Positions 7,673 to 15,256 of a DNA stretch of 26,414 nt are shown here, one piece after another. The notes beneath the pieces were generated by a model. The model did no database searches. It saw nothing but the letters and a program-made list of their open reading frames with translations, and had not been told where the DNA came from. Source of the stretch: JBLNDG01 sp050261415 (lineage in GTDB: Bacteria > Bacillota > Clostridia > Lutisporales > Lutisporaceae); contig JBLNDG010000196.1 in NCBI GenBank assembly GCA_050261415.1, positions 1-26,414 on the forward strand, given 5' to 3'. How positions within the stretch are numbered: position 1 is the first letter of the stretch; each line of letters begins with the position of its first letter. A program made the position numbers and the translations under genes.

Positions 7673-7689
7673 AGCAAGTTATATGCCAA
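7673..7689 (-). promoter_or_regulatory. Sigma-54 (-24/-12) promoter upstream of ctfA
   Basis: Minus-strand TTGGCATATAACTTGCT matches the sigma-54 consensus TTGGCAY-R-N4-TTGCW at every conserved position, with GG and GC exactly 12 bases apart. The implied start site is about 45 bases upstream of the ctfA GTG. Sigma-54 promoters need an enhancer-binding activator; none is encoded in this window. Confidence 0.7.
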
Positions 7690-7709
7690 CTGCAAAAAAC
7701 TTGGGATTC

Positions 7710-7740
7710 AATAGAAAAACACTCATTTCTCAATGAGTGT
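7710..7740 (-). terminator. Terminator after mnaA
   Basis: A perfect nine-base stem (ACACTCATT 7719-7727 with AATGAGTGT 7732-7740, four-base loop) is followed on the minus strand by TTTTTCTATT. It isolates the mnaA transcript from the ctfA promoter just downstream. The 7741-7896 stretch holds nothing else I recognise. Confidence 0.85.
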
Positions 7741-7896
7741 CTCAAATTTCTTTGTAAAATTGTTCCGGATACAGCCTAAATTTCGGCACCGTAGATCCTG
7801 GTAAAGAGGTCCATTACATTGTGATTTCAAACAGATTCTGAGAAAAGGCCTTACGATTTTGGGCAATCCCAGAAAGCTGCCGATTATTCGGCGCTA

Positions 7897-9054
7897 TTAC
7901 GCCTGCTCCTCCGGTCTAAAATCCTCCGGCCTGATTTTTGTTACTCCAAAATGATAAAGGATACTGTCGGCAATTCGTCTTGATGCGTGTCCATCACCGT
8001 AAGGGTTAACTGCATTAGCCATTCTAGTATACTCGTCCTTATCCGTAAGCAGCATCTCAGCCAGCTTGAATATATCCTGTTCCTCAACTCCTGCAAGCTT
8101 TAATGTACCAAACTTTATAGCCTCCGGTCTTTCAGTTTCACGTCTTAATACCAGAACCGGCTTTCCGAGGGAGGGTGCTTCCTCCTGAAGTCCGCCCGAG
8201 TCAGTCAGCACCAGATAGCACCTATCCATAAGATTATGCATTTCATCAACATCCAGCGGGTCCAAAAGATGTACTCTCGGGACACCGCCAAGTATGCTGA
8301 AAACAGTTTCCCTTACAGCGGGATTCTTATGCACTGCATATACAATCTCTACATCCTCAAATCCATTTGCAATCCTTTTTAACGCATTACATATGTTTGC
8401 AAGCGGCTGTCCCAGGTTTTCCCTTCTGTGGGCAGTAACCATGATTATTCTCTTTCTGTTGTAATCAATTTTCCTTAGCTCCTCACTGTAAAACTGAAAA
8501 TCCTTGTTTACAGTTGTCTTTAATGCATCTATGGCAGTATTCCCAGTCACATATATATTAGCTTCCTGAATTCCTTCTCTCAAGAGGTTTTCTTTTGAGT
8601 TCGAGGTAGGTGAAAAATGCACATCTGCTATGGCACCGGTCAGCTTCCGGTTCATCTCCTCCGGGTATGGGAAATACTTGTTGAAGGTTCTGAGCCCGGC
8701 TTCAACATGGCCTACCTGCACCTTATTGTAAAAAGCTGCAAGGGATCCTACAAAAGTCGTAGTTGTATCCCCATGTACAAGTATGATATCAGGGCTGACT
8801 TCCCTTACAACCTTTTCAAGCCCTGAAAGCGCATTTATAGTTATATCGGTAAGGGTCTGCCTGTCCTTCATAATATCAAGATCGAACTCAGGCCTGATAT
8901 CAAATATATTGAGCACCTGGTCAAGCATATCCCTGTGCTGTGCAGTTACACAGACATAAGCTTCAAATCTGTTATCATCCTTTAAGGTTTTGACAAGGGG
9001 AGCCATTTTAATCGCTTCCGGCCTTGTCCCGAATATAGATAATACTTTTATCAA
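7897..9054 (-). CDS. mnaA: UDP-GlcNAc 2-epimerase (non-hydrolysing)
   Basis: Cytoplasmic enzyme of 385 residues interconverting UDP-GlcNAc and UDP-ManNAc, the donor for teichoic-acid-type linkage units and other surface glycans. Diagnostic motifs occur in order: GTRPEAIKMAPL (residues 9-20), VTAQHRDMLDQ, LVHGDTTTTF, GHVEAGLRT, FPYPEEMNR, TAHRRENLG, VLTDSGGLQEEAPSLGKP and LRRETERPE. The start is TTG, eight bases after GGAG; no better start exists. It lies downstream of the TagO/WecA-type gene with a hairpin between, consistent with a shared role in wall polymer synthesis. Also called wecB. Confidence 0.96.
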   Translation of the reverse strand: MIKVLSIFGTRPEAIKMAPLVKTLKDDNRFEAYVCVTAQHRDMLDQVLNIFDIRPEFDLDIMKDRQTLTDITINALSGLEKVVREVSPDIILVHGDTTTTFVGSLAAFYNKVQVGHVEAGLRTFNKYFPYPEEMNRKLTGAIADVHFSPTSNSKENLLREGIQEANIYVTGNTAIDALKTTVNKDFQFYSEELRKIDYNRKRIIMVTAHRRENLGQPLANICNALKRIANGFEDVEIVYAVHKNPAVRETVFSILGGVPRVHLLDPLDVDEMHNLMDRCYLVLTDSGGLQEEAPSLGKPVLVLRRETERPEAIKFGTLKLAGVEEQDIFKLAEMLLTDKDEYTRMANAVNPYGDGHASRRIADSILYHFGVTKIRPEDFRPEEQA

Positions 9055-9087
9055 ATTCTCATCTCCTTGCAGATACTAAATAAAGCA

Positions 9088-9122
9088 ATGGTGAGATATG
9101 ATATCAATCATGCTCTCACCAT
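9088..9122 (-). terminator. Hairpin after the TagO/WecA gene
   Basis: ATGGTGAGA (9088-9096) pairs with TCTCACCAT (9114-9122), with a second inner stem ATGAT/ATCAT. On the minus strand it is followed by TGCTTTATTT, a weak T-tract. It lies between tagO and mnaA and may act as a partial terminator or processing site. Confidence 0.55.
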
Positions 9123-9179
9123 ACTAATGCAAAATATTCCGTAAAACACTATATTTGAGACATTGAAGAATAGTTGCCG

Positions 9180-10271
9180 TTATAAATCAGCTTTTTTGCC
9201 TCTTCGCTCTATCTCTATGAGTCTTAAGTACTTTACCCCCATAGAGGCCAAGAGAAAAACCGCAAATACCAGAACAAATGCAACCTTCAAAGTCACCTCA
9301 ACCAGTGCCACTGCACTGAATCCCAAAACAGCACTTATACTGTACAGTGTAAGCACTGCCTGTTTTTGACTCATTCCCGCATCCAAAAGCTTATGATGCA
9401 GATGTCCCTTGTCGGCTTCCATCATTGATTTACCGCTTAAAGCCCTTCTTATCATGGCAAAAAGTGTATCAAATATCGGCAGCCCTATTGCAAAAATAGG
9501 TACAAGTATCGATAAGGCAGCTGCGCCTTTCAAAACACCCATTACTGATATAACTGAGAGCATATAGCCGAGGAATAACGCACCGGTATCACCCATAAAT
9601 ATTTTTGCCGGATTGAAATTGTACGGCAAAAATCCTATGGTAGCTCCTGCCAGTATGGCAGCAAGCATAGCGGCAAAAATCTGACCGTTGCTTACAGCAG
9701 CAATTAAAAGTGTAACAGCGGATATCGTAGATATTCCGGCTGCCAATCCATCAAGGCCGTCAACAAGATTTATTGCATTGGTTACTCCCACTATCCAGAA
9801 AATTGTAAGCGGGTATGACCAAATTCCGAACTTGATATATTCAGAACCCTTGAGTATAAAATACAAGGGATTGGTTACGGAGTTTATCCTTATACCGCTA
9901 TATACAGCAACCGATGCTGCCACAATCTGGACTATGAATTTGAATTTAGCCGGAAGAGGGTTTATATCATCAAAGAACCCCATAACTACGATAATTCCGG
10001 CACCGGTAAGTACTCCCAGCATTTTTATAATTCCGGCACCGGTATGCACCTCTAGCATATTTAAATTTATATCAGTGTAGTATAATAATCCTGCCATGAA
10101 CCCAAGAAAGATTGCAAGGCCACCCAAAAGCGGAGTTGGAACCTTGTGCACTCTCCTATCGTCTTTAGGGACATCTATAGCACCCACCAGCTTTGCCAGT
10201 CTCATTACAAGAGGTGTGGCTATGTAAGCCACCAAGACGGCAATCAGGAATGCTATAAAGGCCTTTACCAT
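9180..10271 (-). CDS. tagO: Polyprenyl-phosphate GlcNAc-1-P transferase (TagO/WecA family)
   Basis: Integral membrane enzyme (363 residues, about 10-11 helices) that transfers GlcNAc-1-phosphate to undecaprenyl phosphate, starting wall teichoic acid or related polymers. Motifs: DDRRVHKVPTPLLGG (37-51), catalytic D101-D102 in GFFDD, NAINLVDGLDGLAAG (165-179), FMGDTGALFLG (225-235) and the HLHH sequence at 290-293 typical of the WecA/TagO branch instead of MraY. The ATG chosen has GGGAG upstream and lies below a consensus promoter; in-frame ATGs further up, including one at 10406, fall outside or at the edge of the transcript. Odd: a 36-base direct duplication repeats TGAGII about residues 77-95. 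Confidence 0.93.
   Translation of the reverse strand: MVKAFIAFLIAVLVAYIATPLVMRLAKLVGAIDVPKDDRRVHKVPTPLLGGLAIFLGFMAGLLYYTDINLNMLEVHTGAGIIKMLGVLTGAGIIVVMGFFDDINPLPAKFKFIVQIVAASVAVYSGIRINSVTNPLYFILKGSEYIKFGIWSYPLTIFWIVGVTNAINLVDGLDGLAAGISTISAVTLLIAAVSNGQIFAAMLAAILAGATIGFLPYNFNPAKIFMGDTGALFLGYMLSVISVMGVLKGAAALSILVPIFAIGLPIFDTLFAMIRRALSGKSMMEADKGHLHHKLLDAGMSQKQAVLTLYSISAVLGFSAVALVEVTLKVAFVLVFAVFLLASMGVKYLRLIEIERRGKKADL
9991..10044. repeat. Internal 36-base-period duplication inside tagO
   Basis: The 18-mer ATAATTCCGGCACCGGTA occurs at 9991-10008 and again exactly at 10027-10044, a 36-base period (12 codons). The protein reads TGAGII, six residues, TGAGII in the segment before the GFFDD motif. Confidence 0.85.
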
Positions 10272-10390
10272 TTTATCACTCCCAAGTATGAATATTTTCA
10301 TTTGTGCCCCAAAATATATCCAAATGATGCGTATGGCACCTTGTTTCATAAAATTCCTAGCCATACACTTTTTGTCATCCCATAAACTAT

Positions 10391-10419
10391 ATTTTACATT
10401 AAGCAAAAAATATTGTCAA
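10391..10419 (-). promoter_or_regulatory. Sigma-A promoter for tagO
   Basis: Minus-strand TTGACA (10419-10414) and TAAAAT (10396-10391) are separated by exactly 17 bases, a near-consensus housekeeping promoter. The start site should be near 10384, giving an untranslated leader of about 110 bases before the tagO ATG. It argues against the longer tagO reading frame. The rest of the 387-base gap (10272-10658) holds repeat sequence and no gene. Confidence 0.8.
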
Positions 10420-10510
10420 ACTAACGTTTCCAGCTATTTTCATGCTTCTGACTTTATCTTTCCCACATAATTTTAAATTTAAAACAATATGTTCGGCAGA
10501 AGCAATATTC

Positions 10511-10694
10511 AGACTCAAGACCCGAGACGCGAGACTCGAGAAAGCCATGGTATTCCTTAAAAGTTAAGAATCGAAAACCACGGAACACACGGATTTTTCA
10601 CGGAATTCCTGCGGAATTGCACGGTAACTCATATTATTTCCCCGCCGTGTCTTCAGTGTTACCCGTTTCTTATGTCGCATTCTATCTTTTTCAC
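10511..10694. repeat. Extragenic repeat copy B1, overlapping the comEB 3' end
   Basis: A CCGTG-rich element (10571-10694) preceded by GAGACGCGAGACTCGAG text (10511-10546). Its reverse complement nearly equals 13915-14056: about 115 bases differ mainly by one 19-base insertion and a few substitutions. It includes the inverted pair GGTAAC/GTTACC. Its last bases run into comEB and supply the final codons and stop. Confidence 0.88.
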
Positions 10695-11120
10695 AATTTC
10701 TATTCCGGATTCCCTTAAGAGATCTTTTGAAAGTTGATCATTGTAATCTTCCCTTAATATGATCCTTTTTATACCTGCATTGATTATCATTTTGGTGCAA
10801 AGTATGCAAGGTGACAAAGTTGTATATATAGTGCTTCCCTCTATCGCAACGCCAAAAACTGCCGCCTGGATGATAGCATTCTGTTCCGCATGCAATCCCC
10901 TGCATAGCTCATGTCTCTCTCCGGAGGGTATATTGAGGTTTTCTCTGAGACAGCCTGTTTCTCCGCAGTGTTTAATGCCTTTTGGCGCACCGTTATAGCC
11001 GGTCGAAAGTATACGATTGTCTTTTACTATTACAGCGCCGACTTTTCTTCTTTCACAGGTTGAACGTTTTTTGACGACCTCTGCAATTTCCATAAAATAC
11101 TCATCCCAGTTAGGACGCAT
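10659..11120 (-). CDS. comEB: dCMP deaminase (ComEB family)
   Basis: Zinc-dependent deaminase of 153 residues converting dCMP to dUMP for thymidylate synthesis; homologues sit in late-competence operons as ComEB. Zinc and catalytic residues are H77-A-E79 (LHAEQNAII) and C105/C108 in SPCILC. Family sequence RSTCERRKVGAVIVKD, GYNGAPKG and the extra Cys/His segment HCGETGCLRE are clear. The ATG before RPNWDEY is favoured: it has a purine-rich GGGGGCAAGG upstream, while the frame extending to 11204 would overlap upp. The last residues (KKIECDIRNG) and the stop codon lie within repeat B1, so the native C-terminus may have been altered. Confidence 0.93.
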   Translation of the reverse strand: MRPNWDEYFMEIAEVVKKRSTCERRKVGAVIVKDNRILSTGYNGAPKGIKHCGETGCLRENLNIPSGERHELCRGLHAEQNAIIQAAVFGVAIEGSTIYTTLSPCILCTKMIINAGIKRIILREDYNDQLSKDLLRESGIEIVKKIECDIRNG

Positions 11121-11166
11121 TAACCTTGCCCCCTTTATGTGCACTGATTTTTTACCCGGCAGCTCT

Positions 11167-11805
11167 TTATTTTGTACCGAAGAGCCTATCCCCTGCATCG
11201 CCAAGTCCGGGCACTATGTAACCATGTTCATTCAGCTTCTCGTCAACTGCAGCTACGTATATTTCAACATCGGGATGCGCGTTTGCAACTGTCTTGATTC
11301 CTTCCGGAGCAGCAATAAGATTAACGAGCTTAATACTTTTTGCGCCCTTTTCCTTAAGGAAGGATATGGCTGCTGCCGCAGAACCGCCGGTAGCAAGCAT
11401 TGGATCAAGCACTATAAGATCTCTTTCCGCAACATCTGAAGGCAGCTTGCAGTAATATTCCACCGGTTTCAATGTTTCCGGATCCCTGTAAAGTCCGATA
11501 TGTCCAACCTTTGCTGCGGGTATCAGCCTTAACATTCCGTCCACCATACCAAGTCCGGCTCTCAGTATCGGTACTATTCCCAGTTTTTTCCCTGCAATAA
11601 CCTTTGATTTGGTTTTGCATATGGGTGTTTCTATTTCTGTTTGTTCAACAGTAAGGTTCCTGGTTACCTCATAACCCATCAGTAATGCCAATTCCTCAAC
11701 CAATTCCCTGAATTCCTTTACTCCGGTATTCTTATCCCTGAGTATCGTCAGCTTATGCTGAATAAGCGGGTGCTCCATAACTGTTACATTTTTGTACTTC
11801 TCCAT
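11167..11805 (-). CDS. upp: Uracil phosphoribosyltransferase
   Basis: Pyrimidine salvage enzyme of 212 residues forming UMP from uracil and PRPP. Family features: HPLIQHKLTILRDKNT near residue 12-27, VPILRAGLGMVDGML (78-92), the PRPP-binding loop DPMLATGGSA (134-143), and the uracil-binding end EHGYIVPGLGDAGDRLFGTK. The ATG has AGGAGG upstream at good spacing. It lies 35 bases after rpiB and 46 before comEB, all minus strand, in line with one operon. In B. subtilis upp precedes the ATP synthase operon; here comEB and tagO follow. Confidence 0.98.
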   Translation of the reverse strand: MEKYKNVTVMEHPLIQHKLTILRDKNTGVKEFRELVEELALLMGYEVTRNLTVEQTEIETPICKTKSKVIAGKKLGIVPILRAGLGMVDGMLRLIPAAKVGHIGLYRDPETLKPVEYYCKLPSDVAERDLIVLDPMLATGGSAAAAISFLKEKGAKSIKLVNLIAAPEGIKTVANAHPDVEIYVAAVDEKLNEHGYIVPGLGDAGDRLFGTK

Positions 11806-11840
11806 TACATTTCCTCCTAAAGGTGATTTTTACTTAATAC

Positions 11841-12290
11841 TTATTTGTAATATTTTTCTTCAATTTTTGCTATTTTGTCAACTCTTCGGCCGTGTCTTCC
11901 TCCCTGGAAATCGGTATTCAGCCATATTTCAACTATCATCTTGGCAAGTTCCACTCCTATGACTCTTTCCCCCAATGCCAGCACATTGGCATCATTGTGT
12001 TCCCTGGATGCCTTTGCTGAAAAGCAGTCGCCGCATAGTGCCGCTCTTATTCCCGGCACTTTGTTTGCTGAAATGGATATGCCAATGCCTGTACCGCAGC
12101 ATATTATTCCCTTGTCAAAAGCTCCCCCGGCTACCGCTTCACCTACCGCCTGTCCAATGTCCGGATAATCCACAGCTTCTGTAGTAAAACATCCCAAGTC
12201 CTCAAATTCAATGCCCTTTTGTTCCAGAAACTTCTTTATTTCATTTTTCAGCATAAAACCGCCGTGGTCGCTTCCAAGTGCAATCCTCAT
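11841..12290 (-). CDS. rpiB: Ribose-5-phosphate isomerase B
   Basis: Pentose-phosphate enzyme of 149 residues interconverting ribose-5-phosphate and ribulose-5-phosphate. RpiB/LacAB fold features: MRIALGSDHGGF, DLGCFTTEAVDYPD, the active-site loop GIICCGTGIGISISANK with the base cysteine at C65, H98-ND in SREHNDANVLALG, and GRHGRRVDKI. The ATG at 12290 begins one base after the stop of the upstream phosphatase gene, whose last codons include the ribosome site AGGAGA, so translation is probably coupled. A longer in-frame extension upstream reads through the phosphatase gene and is not real. Confidence 0.97.
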   Translation of the reverse strand: MRIALGSDHGGFMLKNEIKKFLEQKGIEFEDLGCFTTEAVDYPDIGQAVGEAVAGGAFDKGIICCGTGIGISISANKVPGIRAALCGDCFSAKASREHNDANVLALGERVIGVELAKMIVEIWLNTDFQGGRHGRRVDKIAKIEEKYYK

Positions 12291-12291
12291 A

Positions 12292-12762
12292 TCATATGTC
12301 TCCTTTCGTCTTAAGTTTTTCAATAAGTATCTCAAGCTTGCCCATAATATCGTTCCTGCAGGAAATGTAAGTCTCCAGGTCACCGCCGAAAGGGTCTTCA
12401 ACATCAGCGCATGCTGTTTCTCCGCAGTATTCCTTAAGAGTGAATATCTTGCCTGCCGCTTCCGGTTTCATCCTGCAAAGGTGCCTTTTATGGGCTGCAG
12501 TCATTGTCAATATCAGGTCTGCTTTGTCAATAATCTCTTCATTTACAAGGCTTGCACAGTGCTGGGACAAATCAATACCCAAAGCAGCAAGAGCCTGAAT
12601 GGCATTATGAGAAGCAGGCATTCCGGGAAAGGCGGAAGTTCCTGCCGAGTTCGCAATATACCGGGACGCCAGGCCTTCCCTTTCAAGGATATGCCTTAAC
12701 AGTGCCTCAGCCATACTGCTCCTGCATGTATTACCTGTACATACGAATAAAATGTTTTTCAT
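12292..12762 (-). CDS. ywlE: Low-molecular-weight phosphatase, YwlE-type protein-arginine phosphatase
   Basis: Cytoplasmic LMW-PTP-fold phosphatase of 156 residues. The P-loop is C8-TGNTCR-S, and the general-acid aspartate lies in VEDPFGG. In B. subtilis YwlE the threonine within CTGNTCRS (T11) selects phospho-arginine over phospho-tyrosine; the same threonine is present here. YwlE opposes the McsB arginine kinase that marks proteins for ClpCP. The gene is between sua5 and rpiB, as in B. subtilis apart from an absent mntP. Start ATG with GAGGTG six bases upstream, within the end of sua5. Confidence 0.93.
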   Translation of the reverse strand: MKNILFVCTGNTCRSSMAEALLRHILEREGLASRYIANSAGTSAFPGMPASHNAIQALAALGIDLSQHCASLVNEEIIDKADLILTMTAAHKRHLCRMKPEAAGKIFTLKEYCGETACADVEDPFGGDLETYISCRNDIMGKLEILIEKLKTKGDI

Positions 12763-12765
12763 AGC

Positions 12766-13812
12766 CTACACCTCTATTATGTTGAACCCTGCCGCTTTCT
12801 TCATCCTGTTCATTACAGCCATACCTATGTACTTCTCGTCAAGTGCCTCTGCAAATATTATATCTACTCCGATTTTATCAAACTCTCTGAGTTTTTCAAA
12901 AACATTGGATGCAATGTCCTCGGCATGGTTTCTGCTTCCCAATGAAAGAACATGACAATCCTTGTAGAAATCCTTTGTCTCATCCGACGCCAGTACTCCT
13001 ACCCTCAAACCCTTATCCCGGTTTTCTCTGACCAACTGTTGTATATGTTCCTTTATCCTTTGAAGCTCCCCTTTTATTATAATCATTTCTGCCTCGGGAG
13101 CATAATGGGTATATTTCATCCCCGGTGCCTTAGGTATGGTCTTTTCATCAACAATACCCCGGTCTATCGAGACATTCCCCAATATTTCCTTCAGCTCTTC
13201 AAAGGTAATTCCTCCGGGCCTCAAGATCACCGGGATATCTCCCGACAAATCAAGTACGGTAGATTCTACTCCGATCCGGCTTTTGCTGCCGCATAATATT
13301 ATGTCGACTCTTCCCTCCAGATCGTCTATAACATGCTCCGGGAGCGTGGGACTTGGTTTCCCTGATAAATTGGCACTTGGCGCTGCAATAGGAAGCTCGC
13401 TTCTTTTGATCAGCTCCAGTGCAATTGCATTGTCAGGCATTCTTATCGCAACGGTATCAAGCCCGGCTGTTACTTCCGGGGGTACCTTCCCGGATTTTTT
13501 AAAAATCAGGGTCAGCGGACCCGGCCAATATTTATTAATCAGCAGCTTTGCCCTATCGTCCAAGGGTTTGCCGATCAGGTACAACAGCATATCCATGCAG
13601 CTTATATGTACAATTAGGGGATTGTCACTGGGTCTGCCTTTGGCGGTGAATATCCCCTTGACCGCTTCGCCGGAGAGCGCATTGGCTCCCAGTCCGTATA
13701 CTGTTTCTGTAGGAAATACAACCGTACCGCCGTTTCTTATAACCTCCGCAGCTGAGTCTATTATTTCAGTTTCTATATTGTTCTCATCCAGGTAATATAC
13801 TTTCGTATTCAA
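12766..13812 (-). CDS. ywlC: L-threonylcarbamoyladenylate synthase (Sua5/YwlC)
   Basis: Makes threonylcarbamoyl-AMP from threonine, bicarbonate and ATP, the first step of t6A modification at position 37 of ANN-decoding tRNAs. The protein (348 residues) has both the YrdC-like catalytic domain (GGTVVFPTETVYGLGANA, FTAKGRPSDNPLIVH, PSANLSGKPSPT, STVLDLSG) and the C-terminal Sua5 domain after the PKAPGMKYTHYAP linker. The start is TTG (before NTKVYYL), seven bases after GGAGG; an upstream ATG at 13833 overlaps no ribosome site of its own. It heads the run sua5-ywlE-rpiB-upp-comEB, with three bases to ywlE. Repeat B2 lies just upstream. Confidence 0.96.
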   Translation of the reverse strand: MNTKVYYLDENNIETEIIDSAAEVIRNGGTVVFPTETVYGLGANALSGEAVKGIFTAKGRPSDNPLIVHISCMDMLLYLIGKPLDDRAKLLINKYWPGPLTLIFKKSGKVPPEVTAGLDTVAIRMPDNAIALELIKRSELPIAAPSANLSGKPSPTLPEHVIDDLEGRVDIILCGSKSRIGVESTVLDLSGDIPVILRPGGITFEELKEILGNVSIDRGIVDEKTIPKAPGMKYTHYAPEAEMIIIKGELQRIKEHIQQLVRENRDKGLRVGVLASDETKDFYKDCHVLSLGSRNHAEDIASNVFEKLREFDKIGVDIIFAEALDEKYIGMAVMNRMKKAAGFNIIEV

Positions 13813-13914
13813 AATGTCTCCTCCATTGAACATAGCTTATATATCAAATATTATTGGTCACAATGCCAATAATTAGTCACTAGCAACTAATAATGCAAAA
13901 TGGCTATATATATC

Positions 13915-14123
13915 GTAAAAAAGATTAAATGCGACATAAGGAACGGGTAACACTGAATACACGGAAGCCCACTGAAGACACGGCGGGGAAATAATATGAG
14001 TTACCGTGCAATTCCGCAGGAATTCCGTGAAAAGTCCGTGTGTTCCGTGGTTTTCGTTTCTGCACCCGTAGGGGATACCCTAGCTTCCCCGTGCCTCGTG
14101 CCACGAGCCGCGAGCCGCGCGCC
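13915..14123. repeat. Extragenic repeat copy B2, inverted relative to B1
   Basis: Core 13915-14056 is the near-identical reverse complement of B1, carrying an extra 19-base partial duplication (AATACACGGAAGCCCACTG). It is followed by CTCGTGCCACGAGCCGCGAGC-like text (14084-14123). It occupies most of the 394 bases between the ZIP gene and ywlC, where I find no gene; a short open frame here is repeat-derived. Confidence 0.88.
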
Positions 14124-14130
14124 TTGTATA

Positions 14131-14182
14131 ACAAAATAAAAAGCCTGCCTATGCTAAATACATAATAACACAGCAGGCAGGC
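14131..14182 (-). terminator. Terminator after the ZIP transporter gene
   Basis: GCCTGCCT (14143-14150) pairs with AGGCAGGC (14175-14182), with further GCT/AGC pairing. On the minus strand it is followed by TTTTTATTTTG. A strong intrinsic terminator 25 bases after the gene. Confidence 0.9.
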
Positions 14183-14206
14183 ATATACAACTTTATGAAC
14201 CCTTTT

Positions 14207-14947
14207 TTAGATTTTACTTGACAAAATAATCCCGCACATTATCCCTACAATCATCCCTATAGTAGAAATCCTTCCCTTATAAATATTTTGGGTCTTTGGT
14301 ATTAATTCTCCACAGGTTATGTAAAGCATTGCACCCCCCGCAAAGCTCAGGCAAACACAAATAAGCGTATGTGATATCTCTCCGAGCAGTTCCCCTATAA
14401 GTGCGCCAATTCCCATCGGAATACCGGCCAGTATTGTATAAGCAAGTATCTTAATCCTGTTTATACCGCCCATTTTTAAGGGAGCCGCCATTGCTATCCC
14501 TTCAGGCATATCATGTATACCAATTACTATGGCAAGACCCAATCCTAAATAATCGTTGGCAGCAAAACCGGAGCCCACTGCCAGTCCTTCGGGGAAATTG
14601 TGTATCGCAATTCCTATTCCAAGCAATATCCCGCTTCTGACAAGGTTAAAATCCTCACTATACTTATGACTTACCTGATCAGGTATAAAATGCTCCACGA
14701 CCAGTATCATCCCAACTCCAAGAATTATACCCAGCAGACTGATTTCTACACCTGCCAGTCCGAAAGCTTCGGGGAGCAGATCAAAGCATACCACTGATAT
14801 CATAATTCCGCTTGTAAACCCCAGCAGCACGGCCATGAACCTTTTGGTCGGATTTCTAAGAAAAAGCGTCAGGACCCCTCCCAATCCCGTACCGATCATT
14901 CCGCATAAAAAACCTATTGTTGTAACTGCAAGCACCCTACTCACCAT
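14207..14947 (-). CDS. ZIP-family divalent metal transporter
   Basis: Integral membrane protein of 246 residues with about eight helices, of the ZIP (ZupT/GufA-like) family that moves zinc, manganese or iron toward the cytosol. The binuclear metal site is visible: H116-N117-x-P-E120 in IHNFPEGLA (helix 4) and H145-D146-x-P-E149 in IHDMPEGIA (helix 5). Start ATG follows GGGGGC closely; the adjoining GTG codon would give better spacing and cannot be excluded. It has its own terminator and repeats on both sides, so it is a single-gene unit. In B. subtilis the manganese exporter mntP lies in this neighbourhood, but that protein is unrelated. Metal specificity cannot be told. Confidence 0.9.
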   Translation of the reverse strand: MVSRVLAVTTIGFLCGMIGTGLGGVLTLFLRNPTKRFMAVLLGFTSGIMISVVCFDLLPEAFGLAGVEISLLGIILGVGMILVVEHFIPDQVSHKYSEDFNLVRSGILLGIGIAIHNFPEGLAVGSGFAANDYLGLGLAIVIGIHDMPEGIAMAAPLKMGGINRIKILAYTILAGIPMGIGALIGELLGEISHTLICVCLSFAGGAMLYITCGELIPKTQNIYKGRISTIGMIVGIMCGIILSSKI

Positions 14948-15066
14948 ATTGCCCCCATTTCAACGGTTAAAAATACCTAGCATTCCCTATTAATATATTC
15001 ACTGCAGTCATTAATAGAACAGCTGCACCGGGCAATAAGCAATTAGCACGAGTTATACGGTTTAGG

Positions 15067-15256
15067 GGTACGGATACCACGGAACACACGGATTCTCCAC
15101 AGAATTACACTATAAATATTATATTTATAACGTTATATTAGTGAATTTCGATACTTGCCTGATTATCATTAATTATTTATATACTAAAACTTTTTTCTTC
15201 GCCGTGTATTCAGTGGAATTCAGTGTATTCAGTGTTACCCGTTCTTACATCGCATT
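15067..15256. repeat. Extragenic repeat copy B3, overlapping the prfA 3' end
   Basis: Left arm 15067-15109 (ACCACGGAACACACGGATT) and right arm 15199-15256 (GCCGTGTATTCAGTG to CGCATTC) match the ends of B1, in the same orientation. The middle is replaced by about 90 AT-rich bases that contain a near-perfect palindrome of TATAAATAT/ATATTTATA (15110-15128). The right arm enters prfA and provides its last codons. Nothing else is seen in the 297-base gap 14948-15244. Confidence 0.8.

Noticed and set aside
7879..7892. Inverted repeat GCCGA-TTAT-TCGGC as an activator site for the sigma-54 promoter
   Set aside because: Short, single, next to the mnaA stop codon, and not repeated nearby; no way to support it.
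10272..10406. N-terminal extension of the TagO/WecA protein by 45 residues
   Set aside because: It overlaps a consensus sigma-A promoter and lacks a ribosome site; the ATG at 10271 has GGGAG and matches the family start.
12291..12404. N-terminal extension of RpiB by 38 residues
   Set aside because: It overlaps the end of the phosphatase gene in another frame, and the RpiB fold begins at MRIALGSDHGG.
13925..14134. Open frame of 69 codons on the minus strand
   Set aside because: It lies entirely in repeat B2 and its flanking low-complexity tract; no ribosome site and no family resemblance.
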